Translations under genes and position numbers: made by a program
Part shown: in pieces, positions 53,548 to 63,298 of the stretch
Layout of the letters: every line of letters begins with the position of its first letter
How positions within the stretch are numbered: the first letter of the stretch is position 1
From: Schaalia vaccimaxillae DSM 15804
Lineage (GTDB): Bacteria > Actinomycetota > Actinomycetes > Actinomycetales > Actinomycetaceae
DNA: 64,000 nucleotides
Reading direction: 5' to 3'
Assembly (NCBI RefSeq): GCF_000420425.1
Contig: NZ_ATUX01000006.1
Location: forward strand, 186,001 to 250,000
The notes under the pieces: generated by a model
Databases searched by the model: none
Told to the model about the DNA's origin: nothing
Seen by the model: the letters and a program-made list of their open reading frames with translations, nothing else

Positions 53548-55392
53548 GTGGGTGACTCAAAGACCATTCATTCGGGCGCTGATTCCTCTGTTAGGAGGGC
53601 CGGCGCCCGAATCGGTGCCATCATTGGCGCCCACAGGATCGCTTTGGGTGTCGTGGCCGGGCTAATCGGTGCGGTCGTTGGTGTGGCCGCTGTTCTCTTT
53701 AATTTGATGATCGCCGCGTGGAGCACTCTTTCCACGGGTTTCGAGGAGTACACGCAGCATCTGGGGGACAACCACGGTTTCTTTGGTTGGCCTGCCTGGG
53801 TGTTTCTGCTGCTGGCCCCTTCGTTATCGGCGCTGATCTACGGGCCGCTTGTTCATCGTTTTGCTCCCAGTGCAAGGGGCCACGGCATCCCCGAGGTCAT
53901 GTTGGCTGTCAAACGCAAGGGCGGAAAGATCCCCGAGCGGGTTGCGGTCGTTAAACTCATTGCGTCCTCGTTAACGATCGGCTCTGGTGGGTCTGCGGGC
54001 CGTGAAGGACCGATTGTGCAGGTGGGAACCTCGATTGGCTCCGCCGTCTCTTCTTTCTTGCGTCTGCCCACATCACGCACGGTCTTGCTGGTGTCGTGTG
54101 GCGCCGCTGGTGGTATCGCAGCGACATTCCACGCTCCTATGGCTGCCGCGGTCTTCGCCCTCGAAGTGATCCTCGTACAATTTTCTGCCGAGGCTTTCGG
54201 CTACGTCGTCATCGCTGCCGTCATGTCGTCGGTGGTGGCCCGGGCTTTGCAAGGAGACGAAGTTGTTGTTGACGTCGGTACTGACCTGGCTTTTTCTTCC
54301 CTGACCGATATTGTCTGGGTCGCAATTCTGGGTCTCATCGCGGGCCTGGCTGGCCTGGGTTTTTCTAAGATGTTGTACAGCGTGGAGGATGTGATCGACG
54401 CGCTGTGGGGCAAGCTCCATCTACCGGAGTGGTCACGTCCCGCTGTCCTGGCTGTGTTGCTTGGTGCCGGTCTTATCGCTTTCCCTCATATGTTCGGTTC
54501 TGGCAATCCGATTGAAGAGGCAGCTCTGGCGGGTGAGTACTCCATCGGTTTCCTTTTGGTCCTCATGCTCGGGCGGATACTTTTCACGTCTTACACCATC
54601 GGCATGGGTGGTTCGGGCGGGGTGTTTGCTCCAACGCTTTTTGTTGGTGCCATGGTGGGTGCGGCTTTTGGGCAGCTCATTGATCCTGCATCGGCAACCA
54701 GTGCAGGCGTCTACGGAGTGATTGGGATGGGCGCGGCCTTTGCTGGGGCTGCACGCGCCCCAATGACGGCTGTACTCATCATTGTGGAGATGACTGGGCA
54801 ATTTTCGCTCATCATGCCGATGATGTTGGCCGTGGTGATCGCTATGGGAGCGTCGCGTTTCTTGACTCGCGGCACGATCTACACGGAGAAGCTGCGCAGG
54901 CGCGGCGATGTCCTCGACGACCCTGTGGACGGAACTCTTTTGGGAAACAAGCCGGTTCGTGAGTGGATGGGACCTGTCCCCCACGTTTTGAGAGTCTCTG
55001 AGTCTTTGTCGCAGGCAGTGCGCATCCTGCGTTCAACCAGGGAGGAATGTTTGCCAGTTATTGACGAGGGCGATCGCTTCGTCGGCCTCGTATCTGCCCT
55101 GGATGTGGCGGCTGCTCGCGGCGAGGATGCTTCTTTGGATGCTGAGCTGTCTGAGGCTATTTTGTCGGCCGAGCGCCTTGGACCCGACGATCTACCGTCC
55201 GTGGCTTTGGAAGCGTTGCGTGCTTCGGGTTATTCGGCTCTGCCTGTTGTGGATAAGTCTGAGCGGCTCATCGGTTGGGTGGGTCAGCGTGATCTGGTGG
55301 ATCGAATGTATCGGGATCAGCGCCGCGCTCTGGATGCTCGCCGCCAGACCTCTTTCGGTTCACGTTGGCAGGACAAACACCGCCGTCCCTAG
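53548..55392 (+). CDS. ClC-family chloride channel/transporter with CBS domains
   Basis: 614 residues. About eleven membrane segments carry the selectivity signatures GSGGSAGREGP (with the gating Glu), GIAATFHAPMAAAVFALE and GGSGGVFAPTLFVGAM. Two C-terminal CBS domains follow (from about residue 475), which usually bind adenine nucleotides. It moves chloride, possibly with protons. The GTG start lies seven bases after the peptidase stop. Overall length is normal for CBS-bearing bacterial ClC proteins. Confidence 0.93.
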   Translation: MGDSKTIHSGADSSVRRAGARIGAIIGAHRIALGVVAGLIGAVVGVAAVLFNLMIAAWSTLSTGFEEYTQHLGDNHGFFGWPAWVFLLLAPSLSALIYGPLVHRFAPSARGHGIPEVMLAVKRKGGKIPERVAVVKLIASSLTIGSGGSAGREGPIVQVGTSIGSAVSSFLRLPTSRTVLLVSCGAAGGIAATFHAPMAAAVFALEVILVQFSAEAFGYVVIAAVMSSVVARALQGDEVVVDVGTDLAFSSLTDIVWVAILGLIAGLAGLGFSKMLYSVEDVIDALWGKLHLPEWSRPAVLAVLLGAGLIAFPHMFGSGNPIEEAALAGEYSIGFLLVLMLGRILFTSYTIGMGGSGGVFAPTLFVGAMVGAAFGQLIDPASATSAGVYGVIGMGAAFAGAARAPMTAVLIIVEMTGQFSLIMPMMLAVVIAMGASRFLTRGTIYTEKLRRRGDVLDDPVDGTLLGNKPVREWMGPVPHVLRVSESLSQAVRILRSTREECLPVIDEGDRFVGLVSALDVAAARGEDASLDAELSEAILSAERLGPDDLPSVALEALRASGYSALPVVDKSERLIGWVGQRDLVDRMYRDQRRALDARRQTSFGSRWQDKHRRP

Positions 55393-55403
55393 CCCCTCTC
55401 ACC

Positions 55404-55475
55404 GCCGAGAGCAGACCTTATGGTCGTTTTCGGGCCTGAAAACCGCGATTTTTGACCACAAAATCTGCTCTCGGC
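55404..55475. repeat. 72-bp imperfect palindrome between ClC gene and aconitase gene
   Basis: The outer arms GCCGAGAGCAGA and its complement (55404-55415, 55464-55475) pair perfectly. The arms remain alignable for about 17 bases through TGGTC/GACCA, and an inner GTTTTC/GAAAAC hairpin follows, with a 10-base insertion on one side. It lies between convergent genes and may act as a bidirectional terminator, but its size and nested symmetry also suit a dispersed extragenic palindrome or MITE-like element. Confidence 0.7.
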
Positions 55476-55487
55476 GAAGGAGGAGGC

Positions 55488-58178
55488 TTAGCCTCGCTTG
55501 GCGAGGTCGCGCAGGACGTACTGCAAGATGCCGCCGTTACGGTAGTAGTCAGCTTCACCGGGAGTATCGATACGGACAACCGCGTCAAACTCGATCGGAT
55601 CTGCGCCCTCGCAAGTCGCAACAACGCGCACTGTCTTGGGAGTAACACCCTCATTCAGCTGCTCAATACCCGTAATGTCGAAAACTTCGTCACCCGTAAG
55701 TCCCAGCGAGTCGCGATCCTGTCCAGCCGGGAACTCCAGAGGCAACACGCCCATACCGATGAGGTTGGAGCGATGAATACGCTCGAATGACTCGGTGATG
55801 ACAGCCCGCACCCCCAACAGGGACGTGCCCTTGGCTGCCCAGTCGCGCGAGGAACCTGAACCGTACTCCTTACCGCCGAGGACGACCAACGGTGTTCCGG
55901 CAGCAATGTAGTCCTGCGCAGCCTCGTACACCGTGGTGGTAGGTGCACCCTCGCGAGCAAAATCCTTGGTGAAGCCACCTTCAACGCCGGGCACCATCTC
56001 ATTGCGGATACGGATGTTGGCGAAGGTGCCGCGGATCATGACCTCGTGGTTTCCGCGACGCGAACCGTAGGAGTTGAAGTCGCGTCGATCCACGCCATTG
56101 GCCACCAAATACTGGCCGGCAGGGGTCTCCGGCTTGAAAGCACCGGCGGGAGAAATGTGGTCGGTGGTCACTGAATCACCGAGCTTGAGCAGGACTCGAG
56201 CTCCGTGAATATCGGTGACGGGTTCGGGCTCGAGTCCCATCCCCTCGAAGTACGGGGGCTTTCGCACGTAGGTGGAATCGTCATCCCACGAGAAGGTGTC
56301 GCCGTCAGGGGTTTCCAGACTCTGCCAACGCTCGTCTCCCGCAAAGACATCCGCATACCCCTTTTCGAACATTGACCGGTCGATGGAAGCATCAATAACA
56401 GTCTGAACTTCAGCGGGATCAGGCCAAATGTCACGCAGGTAAACATAGGATCCGTCAGCGGGATCTTGGCCCAGAGGCTCAGTGTCGAAATCGAAGTCCA
56501 TCGTTCCAGCCAGAGCGTAGGCGATCACCAGAGGTGGGGACGCCAGGTAGTTCATTTTGACGTCAGGGTTGATACGACCTTCGAAGTTTCGGTTGCCTGA
56601 CAAAACAGACACAACGGCCAGGTCATTGTCGTTAACTGCGGCCGACACTTCGGGGGCTAGCGGACCGGAGTTACCGATGCACGTGGCACAACCGTAGCCC
56701 ACCAGGTTGAAACCCAGAGATTCAAGGTCTTCCCACAGTCCAGCCTTTTCATAGTACTCGGTGACGACCTTAGATCCGGGAGCCAGAGAAGTCTTCACCC
56801 ACGGCTTGGACTTGAGGCCACGTTTGTTGGCATTGCGCGCCAGGATACCCGCGGCCATCATGACCGACGGGTTGGAGGTATTCGTGCACGAGGTGATCGA
56901 TGCGATTGCGACATCACCGTGGTTGAGTCGGGTCTGTGTACCGTCCGCCAGGGTGAGTTTCACATCCTCACGCTCACCTTCGGGAGCGTAGGTGGGAATC
57001 ACCTGGGAGAAGGACTCCTTGGATTCGGACAGGACGATGCGGTCCTGGGGGCGCTTGGGACCGGCAATCGAGGGCACTACGGTGGACAGGTCAAGCTCAA
57101 GGTATTCGGAGTAACGAGCTTCCTTCGACGGGTCGTGCCACAAGCCTTGAGTCTTGGCGTATTCACGCACCAATTCGATGGATTCCTCGGATCGACCGGT
57201 GAGGCGCAGGTAGTCCAAGGTGACGTCGTCGATTGGGAAAATCGCTGCGGTTGAGCCAAATTCGGGCGACATATTGCCAATGGTGGCGCGGTTGGCCAAC
57301 GGGACCTGGGACACGCCCTCGCCGTAGAATTCGACGAACTTGCCGACTACACCGTGTTGGCGAAGCTTCTGCGTGATCGTTAAAACGACGTCGGTGGCGG
57401 TGGCACCCGATGGAATAGAACCCGAAAGCTTGAATCCAACGACCCGTGGGATCAGCATGGACACGGGCTGGCCGAGCATCGCAGCCTCGGCCTCGATGCC
57501 GCCGACTCCCCACCCGAGCACGCCCAGGCCGTTAACCATGGTGGTGTGGGAGTCGGTGCCCACGCAGGTGTCGGGGTATGCGGTGACAGTGCCGTCGTCT
57601 TCGGTCTTAGTGAAGACAGTGCGGGCGAGGTGTTCGATATTGACCTGGTGGACGATGCCGGTCGAGGGCGGGACAACGCGGAAGTTGTCGAAGGCTCCTT
57701 GTCCCCAGCGCAGGAATTGGTAGCGTTCGCGGTTGCGTTCGTATTCTCGTTCGACGTTGGCTTCGAATGCGAGGCGTGTGCCGGCAACGTCAATCTGCAC
57801 GGAGTGGTCGATGACCATTTCGGCGGGAGCCAGCGGGTTGATGAGGGTGGGGTCTCCACCCAGGTCAGCGACGGCCTCGCGCATCGTGGCCAAGTCAACG
57901 ATGCAGGGCACGCCGGTGAAGTCCTGCATGATGACGCGAGCGGGGGTGAATTGGATTTCTGTGTTCGGTTCAGCGTCTGGGTCCCACACGGCGAGGGCGC
58001 GAATCTGGTCTGCCGTAACGTTCGCACCGTCTTCAGTACGCAGGAGGTTTTCAGCGAGTATCTTGAGCGAGTATGGCAGCTTGTCGAGCCCTTCGACTGC
58101 GTCAAGGCAGTAGATGTTGTAGTTCTGGCCGTTGACATCAATGGTGGCGCGGGCGCCGAAGCTGTCGATGCTCGTCAT
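55488..58178 (-). CDS. acn: Aconitate hydratase A
   Basis: 896 residues from ATG 58178, which has GGGAGGG four bases upstream. Iron-sulphur ligands are in [11 protein letters not shown] and [29 protein letters not shown] and [13 protein letters not shown] are typical of AcnA. It interconverts citrate and isocitrate. The gene is monocistronic, with a promoter (TTGCAG, 17, TATCTT) whose -10 is overlapped by a 20-bp palindrome, so repression is likely. In Corynebacterium acn is controlled by AcnR, but no such regulator gene is adjacent here. Confidence 0.95.
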   Translation of the reverse strand: MTSIDSFGARATIDVNGQNYNIYCLDAVEGLDKLPYSLKILAENLLRTEDGANVTADQIRALAVWDPDAEPNTEIQFTPARVIMQDFTGVPCIVDLATMREAVADLGGDPTLINPLAPAEMVIDHSVQIDVAGTRLAFEANVEREYERNRERYQFLRWGQGAFDNFRVVPPSTGIVHQVNIEHLARTVFTKTEDDGTVTAYPDTCVGTDSHTTMVNGLGVLGWGVGGIEAEAAMLGQPVSMLIPRVVGFKLSGSIPSGATATDVVLTITQKLRQHGVVGKFVEFYGEGVSQVPLANRATIGNMSPEFGSTAAIFPIDDVTLDYLRLTGRSEESIELVREYAKTQGLWHDPSKEARYSEYLELDLSTVVPSIAGPKRPQDRIVLSESKESFSQVIPTYAPEGEREDVKLTLADGTQTRLNHGDVAIASITSCTNTSNPSVMMAAGILARNANKRGLKSKPWVKTSLAPGSKVVTEYYEKAGLWEDLESLGFNLVGYGCATCIGNSGPLAPEVSAAVNDNDLAVVSVLSGNRNFEGRINPDVKMNYLASPPLVIAYALAGTMDFDFDTEPLGQDPADGSYVYLRDIWPDPAEVQTVIDASIDRSMFEKGYADVFAGDERWQSLETPDGDTFSWDDDSTYVRKPPYFEGMGLEPEPVTDIHGARVLLKLGDSVTTDHISPAGAFKPETPAGQYLVANGVDRRDFNSYGSRRGNHEVMIRGTFANIRIRNEMVPGVEGGFTKDFAREGAPTTTVYEAAQDYIAAGTPLVVLGGKEYGSGSSRDWAAKGTSLLGVRAVITESFERIHRSNLIGMGVLPLEFPAGQDRDSLGLTGDEVFDITGIEQLNEGVTPKTVRVVATCEGADPIEFDAVVRIDTPGEADYYRNGGILQYVLRDLAKRG

Positions 58179-58206
58179 GAACCCTCCCGGTGGGATCGGA
58201 TGCAAA

Positions 58207-58226
58207 ATATCTCGTTGCCAAGATAT
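58207..58226. promoter_or_regulatory. Palindrome over the acn -10 box, candidate repressor operator
   Basis: ATATCT and AGATAT arms around eight bases. The minus-strand -10 TATCTT (58220-58225) lies inside the right arm. Confidence 0.5.
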
Positions 58227-58248
58227 AGAGGCTCCAATACCGCTGCAA
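58220..58248 (-). promoter_or_regulatory. Candidate acn promoter
   Basis: TTGCAG (58243-58248), 17-bp spacer, TATCTT (58220-58225), about 40 bp before the acn start. Confidence 0.55.
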
Positions 58249-58401
58249 CCGCGTCCATCTTGGATACGGTCAACGTGGCGATTCCGGGCAAAGTATCAGA
58301 GATGAGGACGATCTTGTTCGTCTGATTCATCGGGCTTCAATACGTTATTTCGCAACATAGTCTCAACGGAATTCACGCTAATCCGGTCCGGGGATACTTA
58401 C

Positions 58402-58428
58402 TCCGTACAGGATATCTATTCCGTACAG
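58402..58428. repeat. Paired TCCGTACAG direct repeats
   Basis: Two identical 9-mers at 58402-58410 and 58420-58428, offset by 18 bp, flanked by CTTAC on one side and GTAAG on the other. Spacing of nearly two helical turns suits an activator or repressor site. Confidence 0.5.
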
Positions 58429-58567
58429 TAAGTCGTCTATTTTGGTGCTTCAACGCATGAGAAGCGTGCGTCTACCAGATCATTCTCTGCCTGTCCTCCG
58501 CCAGATCGACGACGTTGATGACGAGCCTTACGCATCGACTGGTTATGTAAGGTTGAACATTGGCGAC

Positions 58568-58585
58568 AATCACGTTAGCGTGATT
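58568..58585. promoter_or_regulatory. Perfect inverted repeat upstream of the SGNH hydrolase gene
   Basis: AATCACG and CGTGATT separated by TTAG, 60 bp before the start. It could be an operator or a small attenuating hairpin. Confidence 0.4.
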
Positions 58586-58644
58586 CTTCTGATAAATACC
58601 ATCGTGTGTGCGCGACTATTCATTACGTAATAAAAAGAGGAACA

Positions 58645-59298
58645 ATGACGCGAAAGAACATCTTGTGTTTCGGGGATTCCAATACGTGGGGATACACCCC
58701 TGGAACTGGTGAGCGTTATGCACCGAACGTACGTTGGCCCGGCGTCATGGCTGACAAACTCGGCGCTGGTTATCACGTCGCTGAAGATGGCATTAGTGGA
58801 CGAACCACTAGTTTTGACTTCCCGTGGAGCGAGTCTAAGAACGGCCAGTCCGCGCTGCCTTATGCCTTGCTTTCTCAAAAACCGCTGGATCTGTTGATTA
58901 TTGCCTTGGGGATTAACGATCTGTCTGTTGTCGACTCTTCTTTCTCAGCACAGAGCGCCGCAGCTCTCATTCGACGCACTCGCATGCTTCAGGCGGTTCC
59001 GGATGCACAGACACCTATATTTCCCAATGGTGTAAAAATCTTAATCGCCGCACCTGCACCGGTACACCCGGATTACGACGAACAATTTCAGAAGAGCTAC
59101 TACCAGGAATCTCTTCTTCTCACGCCAAAATATTCCTCTATGGCACACGACAACGGTGTCTATTGTCTGAATGTGGGCGATTATGCATCCGCGTCACCGC
59201 TTGATTGCGTCCATTTCTCAGAAGAATCGCATTACAGGCTCGGAGAGGCAATGGCAGAAAAAGTAAAGGAAATATTCGGCGACACTGACACCCATTAA
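58645..59298 (+). CDS. SGNH/GDSL-family hydrolase
   Basis: 217 residues from ATG 58645 (AGAGGAA upstream). Block I FGDSNTWGY at about residues 8-16, block III GINDLS and block V DCVHFSEESH give the Ser-Gly-Asn-His catalytic set, with the segments VRWPGVMADKL and DGISGRTT typical of arylesterase/TesA-like enzymes. No signal peptide is seen, so it should act in the cytoplasm. The substrate is unknown. The surrounding DNA is visibly more AT-rich than its neighbours, which may reflect transfer. Confidence 0.85.
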   Translation: MTRKNILCFGDSNTWGYTPGTGERYAPNVRWPGVMADKLGAGYHVAEDGISGRTTSFDFPWSESKNGQSALPYALLSQKPLDLLIIALGINDLSVVDSSFSAQSAAALIRRTRMLQAVPDAQTPIFPNGVKILIAAPAPVHPDYDEQFQKSYYQESLLLTPKYSSMAHDNGVYCLNVGDYASASPLDCVHFSEESHYRLGEAMAEKVKEIFGDTDTH

Positions 59299-59393
59299 TG
59301 GTGCTTGTCTCCCCGTTGTTTTCTTCGCGGCGCAGCGGGTGCGAATCTGACCGGTGGAATCTACGCTGACACGTCCCCGACTGCTTCAGCGCA

Positions 59394-59576
59394 TCAGAAT
59401 CCGTATCGACCCCGGTCGATATCCGACTGAATCTTCATCAAATCAGCTCGTTGCCGAGGATCCGAGGTCCTTTCAATTTTCTTCTCCAGATCCCGCCTGG
59501 CACTAAAGCGACTGGACAGATAGAAGAACACAACAGCGGCCACAATGACGATTAGTGCCCACCAACCCCATGACAC
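59394..59576 (-). CDS. Small single-pass membrane protein
   Basis: 60 residues from GTG 59576. One N-terminal helix (SWGWWALIVIVAAVVFFYL) is followed by a charged cytoplasmic tail with RRDLEKKIERTSDPRQRADL. The start is chosen because GGAGGAACTC lies directly upstream; the site follows a run of nine G. A promoter (TTGTTG, 17, TATATT) fits further upstream. No homologue is recognised; function unknown. Confidence 0.55.
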   Translation of the reverse strand: MSWGWWALIVIVAAVVFFYLSSRFSARRDLEKKIERTSDPRQRADLMKIQSDIDRGRYGF

Positions 59577-59617
59577 GAGTTCCTCCCCCCCCCTCGATCC
59601 GTAGCCACTCCAGGCTG

Positions 59618-59646
59618 AATATAACGAAGAAAACAACCATCAACAA
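59618..59646 (-). promoter_or_regulatory. Candidate promoter for the small membrane protein
   Basis: TTGTTG (59641-59646), 17-bp spacer, TATATT (59618-59623) on the minus strand, about 40 bp before the GTG start. Confidence 0.5.
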
Positions 59647-59785
59647 GAATCTTTTACTTAACTCACTGCTGAAAGGCTAGCGTGCAAGTTCAGCGACTCT
59701 CACCAGCTACGACAGCTGACAGCTCTTAATGCGCCACGAATCAACTCGTGCGCGGACGCCCCCTATTGATTTCCAAGCACCTCCC

Positions 59786-61120
59786 TCAAATCCGCGCCAG
59801 AGTCGCTACTGTCTCAACATGGTGAGTATGCGGGAAGAGATCCCACGCTTGGAAGGATTCAACCTGATAGCCACAATCCATCAGGGTTCGTAGATCACGT
59901 GCCCCCGCCGCGGGGTCACAGGAAACCAACACAATGCGCGCCGGAGTCACCCGAGCAATCGCCTGGCACACGCCACGTCCTGCTCCTGCGCGCGGCGGGT
60001 CGAGGACGAGGACGTCGGGAGCCGAACCCAGCTCATCAGTCAGATCAATAATTCCCTGAGCATCAACGTCTCCAACAAAAGCATCCGCCCACTCGTACGG
60101 TGCAAGATTTTCGGCAGCGTCAGCCACCGCAGACTCATCTAATTCAAGGCTCACCAAGCGTCCCTCGGAACCGATGGCATCGGCAAGAACTGCAGAAAAC
60201 AATCCAGCTCCCGAATACAGTTCCATCACGGTTGCACCGGGTCGCACGTCAGCACCCTCAAGCACCGCCCCCGCAAGCACCTCGGCACCGCGCACATGAG
60301 TCTGCCAAAAGCCCTGTGGTCGCACGCCGTAGGTAAACGTCCGGTCTCCCACGTCAACGTGCCACTCCAGTTGGTCGACCTCAATCTCCTGCCGGTTGGA
60401 GTCGTAAACACTCTGCCCAATGACCACAACAGGCGCACCACCATCGGGCGCAACAATGCGAATCCGGTCCCCCGGCTTCCACAGCTCGCGCCACGGGGAA
60501 TCCTCATCAAACAATCCCAACGCAGTGATGGACTCAACCGCGAGCGGCATCTGGCTCAGCGCCAGGACTTCGTGGCCTCGGTGGCGGTGCATACCCGGAC
60601 GGCCGTCCTCGTCAATGACCAATTCGATGCGAGTCCGCCGGTGGGCCAACATGTCGTCAGTTGCTTCATCACCTGGGACTGGAAGAACCTTAACGCCACC
60701 GAGTTCACCGATGCAGGCGGCAAGTTCCTCACCTCCCACTCGGCGCAATTGGCCAGCAACCACCTGGGTTTTCCACTCCCGCTGCGCAACCGGTGCCACG
60801 TGGGACAGTTCCCCACCGCCCACTCCCCCTGGACCGGCTTGCGGCCACAAGGGCTCGACTCGATTGGGCGAGACCTCAAGGATTTCAATGGCGTCAGCCC
60901 ACGCCAAAGAGTTACGGGTGGAGGTGATACGCGCCCGGACCCTTTCGCCGGGCAAGGCGTGGCGCACAAAGACGACGCGCCCGTCCTCGTCCCTGGCCAC
61001 GCACGCACCCCCGTGGGCAGGTTCGCCAATAGTCAAGTCAACAATTGGCATTTCAACCGGAACCGTCCGCTTGTTCCTGCGGTGTTGGCGACGGCGATTC
61101 TGGTGACCCTTATTGGTCAT
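59786..61120 (-). CDS. TRAM-domain class I RNA (uracil-5) methyltransferase
   Basis: 444 residues from ATG 61120, which has GGAGG five bases upstream; a longer frame to 61396 would overlap the permease widely. A basic N-terminus and TRAM-like domain (GEPAHGGACVARDEDGRVVFV) precede the SAM motif VMELYSGAGLFSAVLA, and the catalytic set VLDPPRAG and VSCDPAAGARDL (nucleophile Cys) ends the enzyme. It is of the TrmA/RlmCD group that makes 5-methyluridine in tRNA or rRNA; which one is not clear. It overlaps the permease stop by 11 bases. Confidence 0.9.
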   Translation of the reverse strand: MTNKGHQNRRRQHRRNKRTVPVEMPIVDLTIGEPAHGGACVARDEDGRVVFVRHALPGERVRARITSTRNSLAWADAIEILEVSPNRVEPLWPQAGPGGVGGGELSHVAPVAQREWKTQVVAGQLRRVGGEELAACIGELGGVKVLPVPGDEATDDMLAHRRTRIELVIDEDGRPGMHRHRGHEVLALSQMPLAVESITALGLFDEDSPWRELWKPGDRIRIVAPDGGAPVVVIGQSVYDSNRQEIEVDQLEWHVDVGDRTFTYGVRPQGFWQTHVRGAEVLAGAVLEGADVRPGATVMELYSGAGLFSAVLADAIGSEGRLVSLELDESAVADAAENLAPYEWADAFVGDVDAQGIIDLTDELGSAPDVLVLDPPRAGAGRGVCQAIARVTPARIVLVSCDPAAGARDLRTLMDCGYQVESFQAWDLFPHTHHVETVATLARI

Positions 61121-63164
61121 TCTTCCTCCACGGTATGGGGTGAGCTGCATCCTCATAGAAGTCAGCGGCAACTTTCTTAAAGGGATCGTTGACGAGTTGT
61201 CTGCCCTCAACCTCGTCGTCCTCTCCGAGTTTCCATGGGACGGTGGTGAGCACAACGCCGGGTACGGCCATGAGGTCGCGGCGCAAGCGAAGTGCAGTCT
61301 GGTTGTGCATGGCGTTTTCCCACCAGTGGCGCACCAGGAACTGGGGCATATAAATGACAAGCATTTCACCGGGCGAACGGCGGCGCCTCGACTCAATATA
61401 GTGCAAGATCACGCCATTGAGATCTCGGTAGGGGCTCGACAGCAGCGTCAGAGGGATCGGCACACCAGACTCAGACCACTCGGCTCGAATCTTGCGTTCT
61501 TCATCCTTATCGGCAACCACCGACACCAGTTCGAGGGACGCCGGTTGGGAGGCGCGGGCGGCGGCAATGGCTCGCATCGATGGGCGCGACAGGTTCGACA
61601 CGAGGACGAGGGCGCGCACACGCGTCGGCAATGCGCGCTTAGCTGACCAGTCTTCAACTTTGAGCTGCTGACGGATGGTGTCATAGTGGTTATGGATTCC
61701 TTTTTGAATGAGGAATACAACGAGGATCATCAGCAAAGTGATCCAAGCTCCCCGCGACACCTTCGTGACAATCACAATGAAGAGCACGATTCCAGTCATC
61801 ATGAATCCGATGACATTGACTGCCCGCGAGCGCAGAACCTGTCCGCGTTCAACTCCGGTCTGGCGGGTGCGCAAAATGGTATTCCAGTGACGGATCATTC
61901 CCAGCTGGGACAGTGTGAATGAGATGAAGACTCCGACAACATAAAGCTGGATGAGCCGGGTTGTTTGGGCTTGGAACCCTACGATCAGGACGATTGCTGC
62001 CACTGTCAGAACCAGGATGCCGTTGGAGTAGCCGAGGCGGTCGCCGCGCCGAATCATTTGACGCGGCAGATAGGAGTCTCGTGACAACACGGACGCCAAA
62101 GTGGGGAAGCCATTGAACGCCGTGTTAGCTGCCAGCACCAAGATCAGGCCGGTGACAACCGTGACCAACAGGAAAAGAAATGATCCGCTACCAAATACCG
62201 CCGAAGCAATCTGACCGATAGCCGGAGCAATAGTGGTGTCAGCGGGGAGTGCCTGGCCGTTGAGAGTGAGCTGTTCAGCAGGATCGTCGACGATCTTGAC
62301 GCCAGTTTTGCGGGCCAGAACAAGAATGGACAGCATCATCGTAGCCGCGATTGCTCCGAGCATACCCAGGGTGGTGGCAGCATTCTTTGACTTGGGGCGT
62401 TTGAACATGGGCACGCCGTTGGAGATGGCTTCGACGCCGGTCAGGGCCGCGCATCCCGAGGAGAAGGCGCGCATCAGCAGGAATGCCCCGGCCAGGCCGG
62501 TGATGCCCTGGGCGTGGGCTTCGTCAGGGACGATTTCGTAGGCGGCTGTGGGGGCTTGACCGAGGTTTCCGGTGGCCCACTGGAACATACCGACACCAAC
62601 CATCAGTGCGATGGCAAACATGTAGAGGTATGTCGGGATGGCGAAAGCTCCGCCTGCCTCTTTGGTTCCGCGCAAGTTAAGCAGCGCCAAGAGGATGACG
62701 AGGGCGACGGCAATCATTACTTCGTGGCCTGTAAGCCTGGGAATAGCGGTGGTGATGTAGGCGGCGCCAGAAGAGATTGAGACCGCGACGGTAAGGATGT
62801 AGTCAACGAGTAGTGCTGCCGCGACTACTAGGCCCCAGGTGCGTCCCAGGTTCGTGGTCACGACCTCGTAGTCGCCGCCCCCCGATGGGTAGGCGTGCAC
62901 GGTTTGGCGGTAGGACAGGACAACGATGGCTAGGACCGCCGCGACGACGACTCCCACCCAGATGGATTGGATGGCTGCAAGGGAGCCTGCCAGAGCCAGG
63001 GTGAGGAGGATTTCGTCGGGAGCATATGCCACCGATGAAAGGGCGTCAGAGGCGAAGACTGGCAGGGCAATTCGCTTGGGCAGGAGCTGTCGTCCCATGG
63101 CGTCGGAGCGCATGGGGCGACCGATGAGGAGTCGCTTGGCTCGGCTCAGCACGTTGTTCAACAC
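61110..63164 (-). CDS. KimA-like potassium importer (APC superfamily)
   Basis: 684 residues: a short basic N-terminus, LPVFASDALSSVAYAPDEILL, twelve membrane segments and a cytoplasmic C-terminal part of about 200 residues. The N-terminal signature and length resemble KimA (YdaO) of Bacillus, a potassium importer of the APC superfamily. A TrkA-type pair is divergently placed next to it, which agrees with potassium. An amino-acid permease remains possible. The GTG start has no ribosome site, but TAGGCT lies seven bases upstream. Confidence 0.8.
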   Translation of the reverse strand: MLNNVLSRAKRLLIGRPMRSDAMGRQLLPKRIALPVFASDALSSVAYAPDEILLTLALAGSLAAIQSIWVGVVVAAVLAIVVLSYRQTVHAYPSGGGDYEVVTTNLGRTWGLVVAAALLVDYILTVAVSISSGAAYITTAIPRLTGHEVMIAVALVILLALLNLRGTKEAGGAFAIPTYLYMFAIALMVGVGMFQWATGNLGQAPTAAYEIVPDEAHAQGITGLAGAFLLMRAFSSGCAALTGVEAISNGVPMFKRPKSKNAATTLGMLGAIAATMMLSILVLARKTGVKIVDDPAEQLTLNGQALPADTTIAPAIGQIASAVFGSGSFLFLLVTVVTGLILVLAANTAFNGFPTLASVLSRDSYLPRQMIRRGDRLGYSNGILVLTVAAIVLIVGFQAQTTRLIQLYVVGVFISFTLSQLGMIRHWNTILRTRQTGVERGQVLRSRAVNVIGFMMTGIVLFIVIVTKVSRGAWITLLMILVVFLIQKGIHNHYDTIRQQLKVEDWSAKRALPTRVRALVLVSNLSRPSMRAIAAARASQPASLELVSVVADKDEERKIRAEWSESGVPIPLTLLSSPYRDLNGVILHYIESRRRRSPGEMLVIYMPQFLVRHWWENAMHNQTALRLRRDLMAVPGVVLTTVPWKLGEDDEVEGRQLVNDPFKKVAADFYEDAAHPIPWRKNDQ

Positions 63165-63171
63165 GTCGCAA

Positions 63172-63177
63172 AGCCTA
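63172..63177 (-). promoter_or_regulatory. Candidate leaderless -10 box for the KimA-like gene
   Basis: TAGGCT (TANNNT) followed by seven bases and the GTG at 63164; no Shine-Dalgarno. Confidence 0.45.
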
Positions 63178-63298
63178 GTCTCCTATTCTCCTGGGTCCAG
63201 CCGGTCTCCTCATAAGCACTAGGTTCTTTACGTCACCTCCGCAGCATCGCTTGAGCGTCGGCAACCTCGTCAGGCTTGGCCTAGGGCAGCGGTAGGGG

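Larger units (their letters stand above)
58179..58644. other. 466-bp intergenic region between acn and the SGNH hydrolase
   Basis: No convincing gene. From left to right it holds the acn ribosome site and promoter with palindrome, a stretch of moderate GC, two TCCGTACAG direct repeats (58402 and 58420), a perfect AATCACG/CGTGATT inverted repeat (58568-58585) and an AT-rich stretch with the SGNH ribosome site AGAGGAA. A 62-codon frame at 58442 shows no recognisable protein features. Confidence 0.6.

Noticed and set aside
57546-58325. 259-codon plus-strand open frame
   Set aside because: Antisense to the aconitase N-terminus; no protein features.
58442-58630. 62-codon plus-strand frame before the SGNH gene
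   Set aside because: No ribosome site and no recognisable features; treated as intergenic.
60296-61180. 294-codon plus-strand open frame
   Set aside because: Antisense to the RNA methyltransferase; composition typical of a shadow frame.
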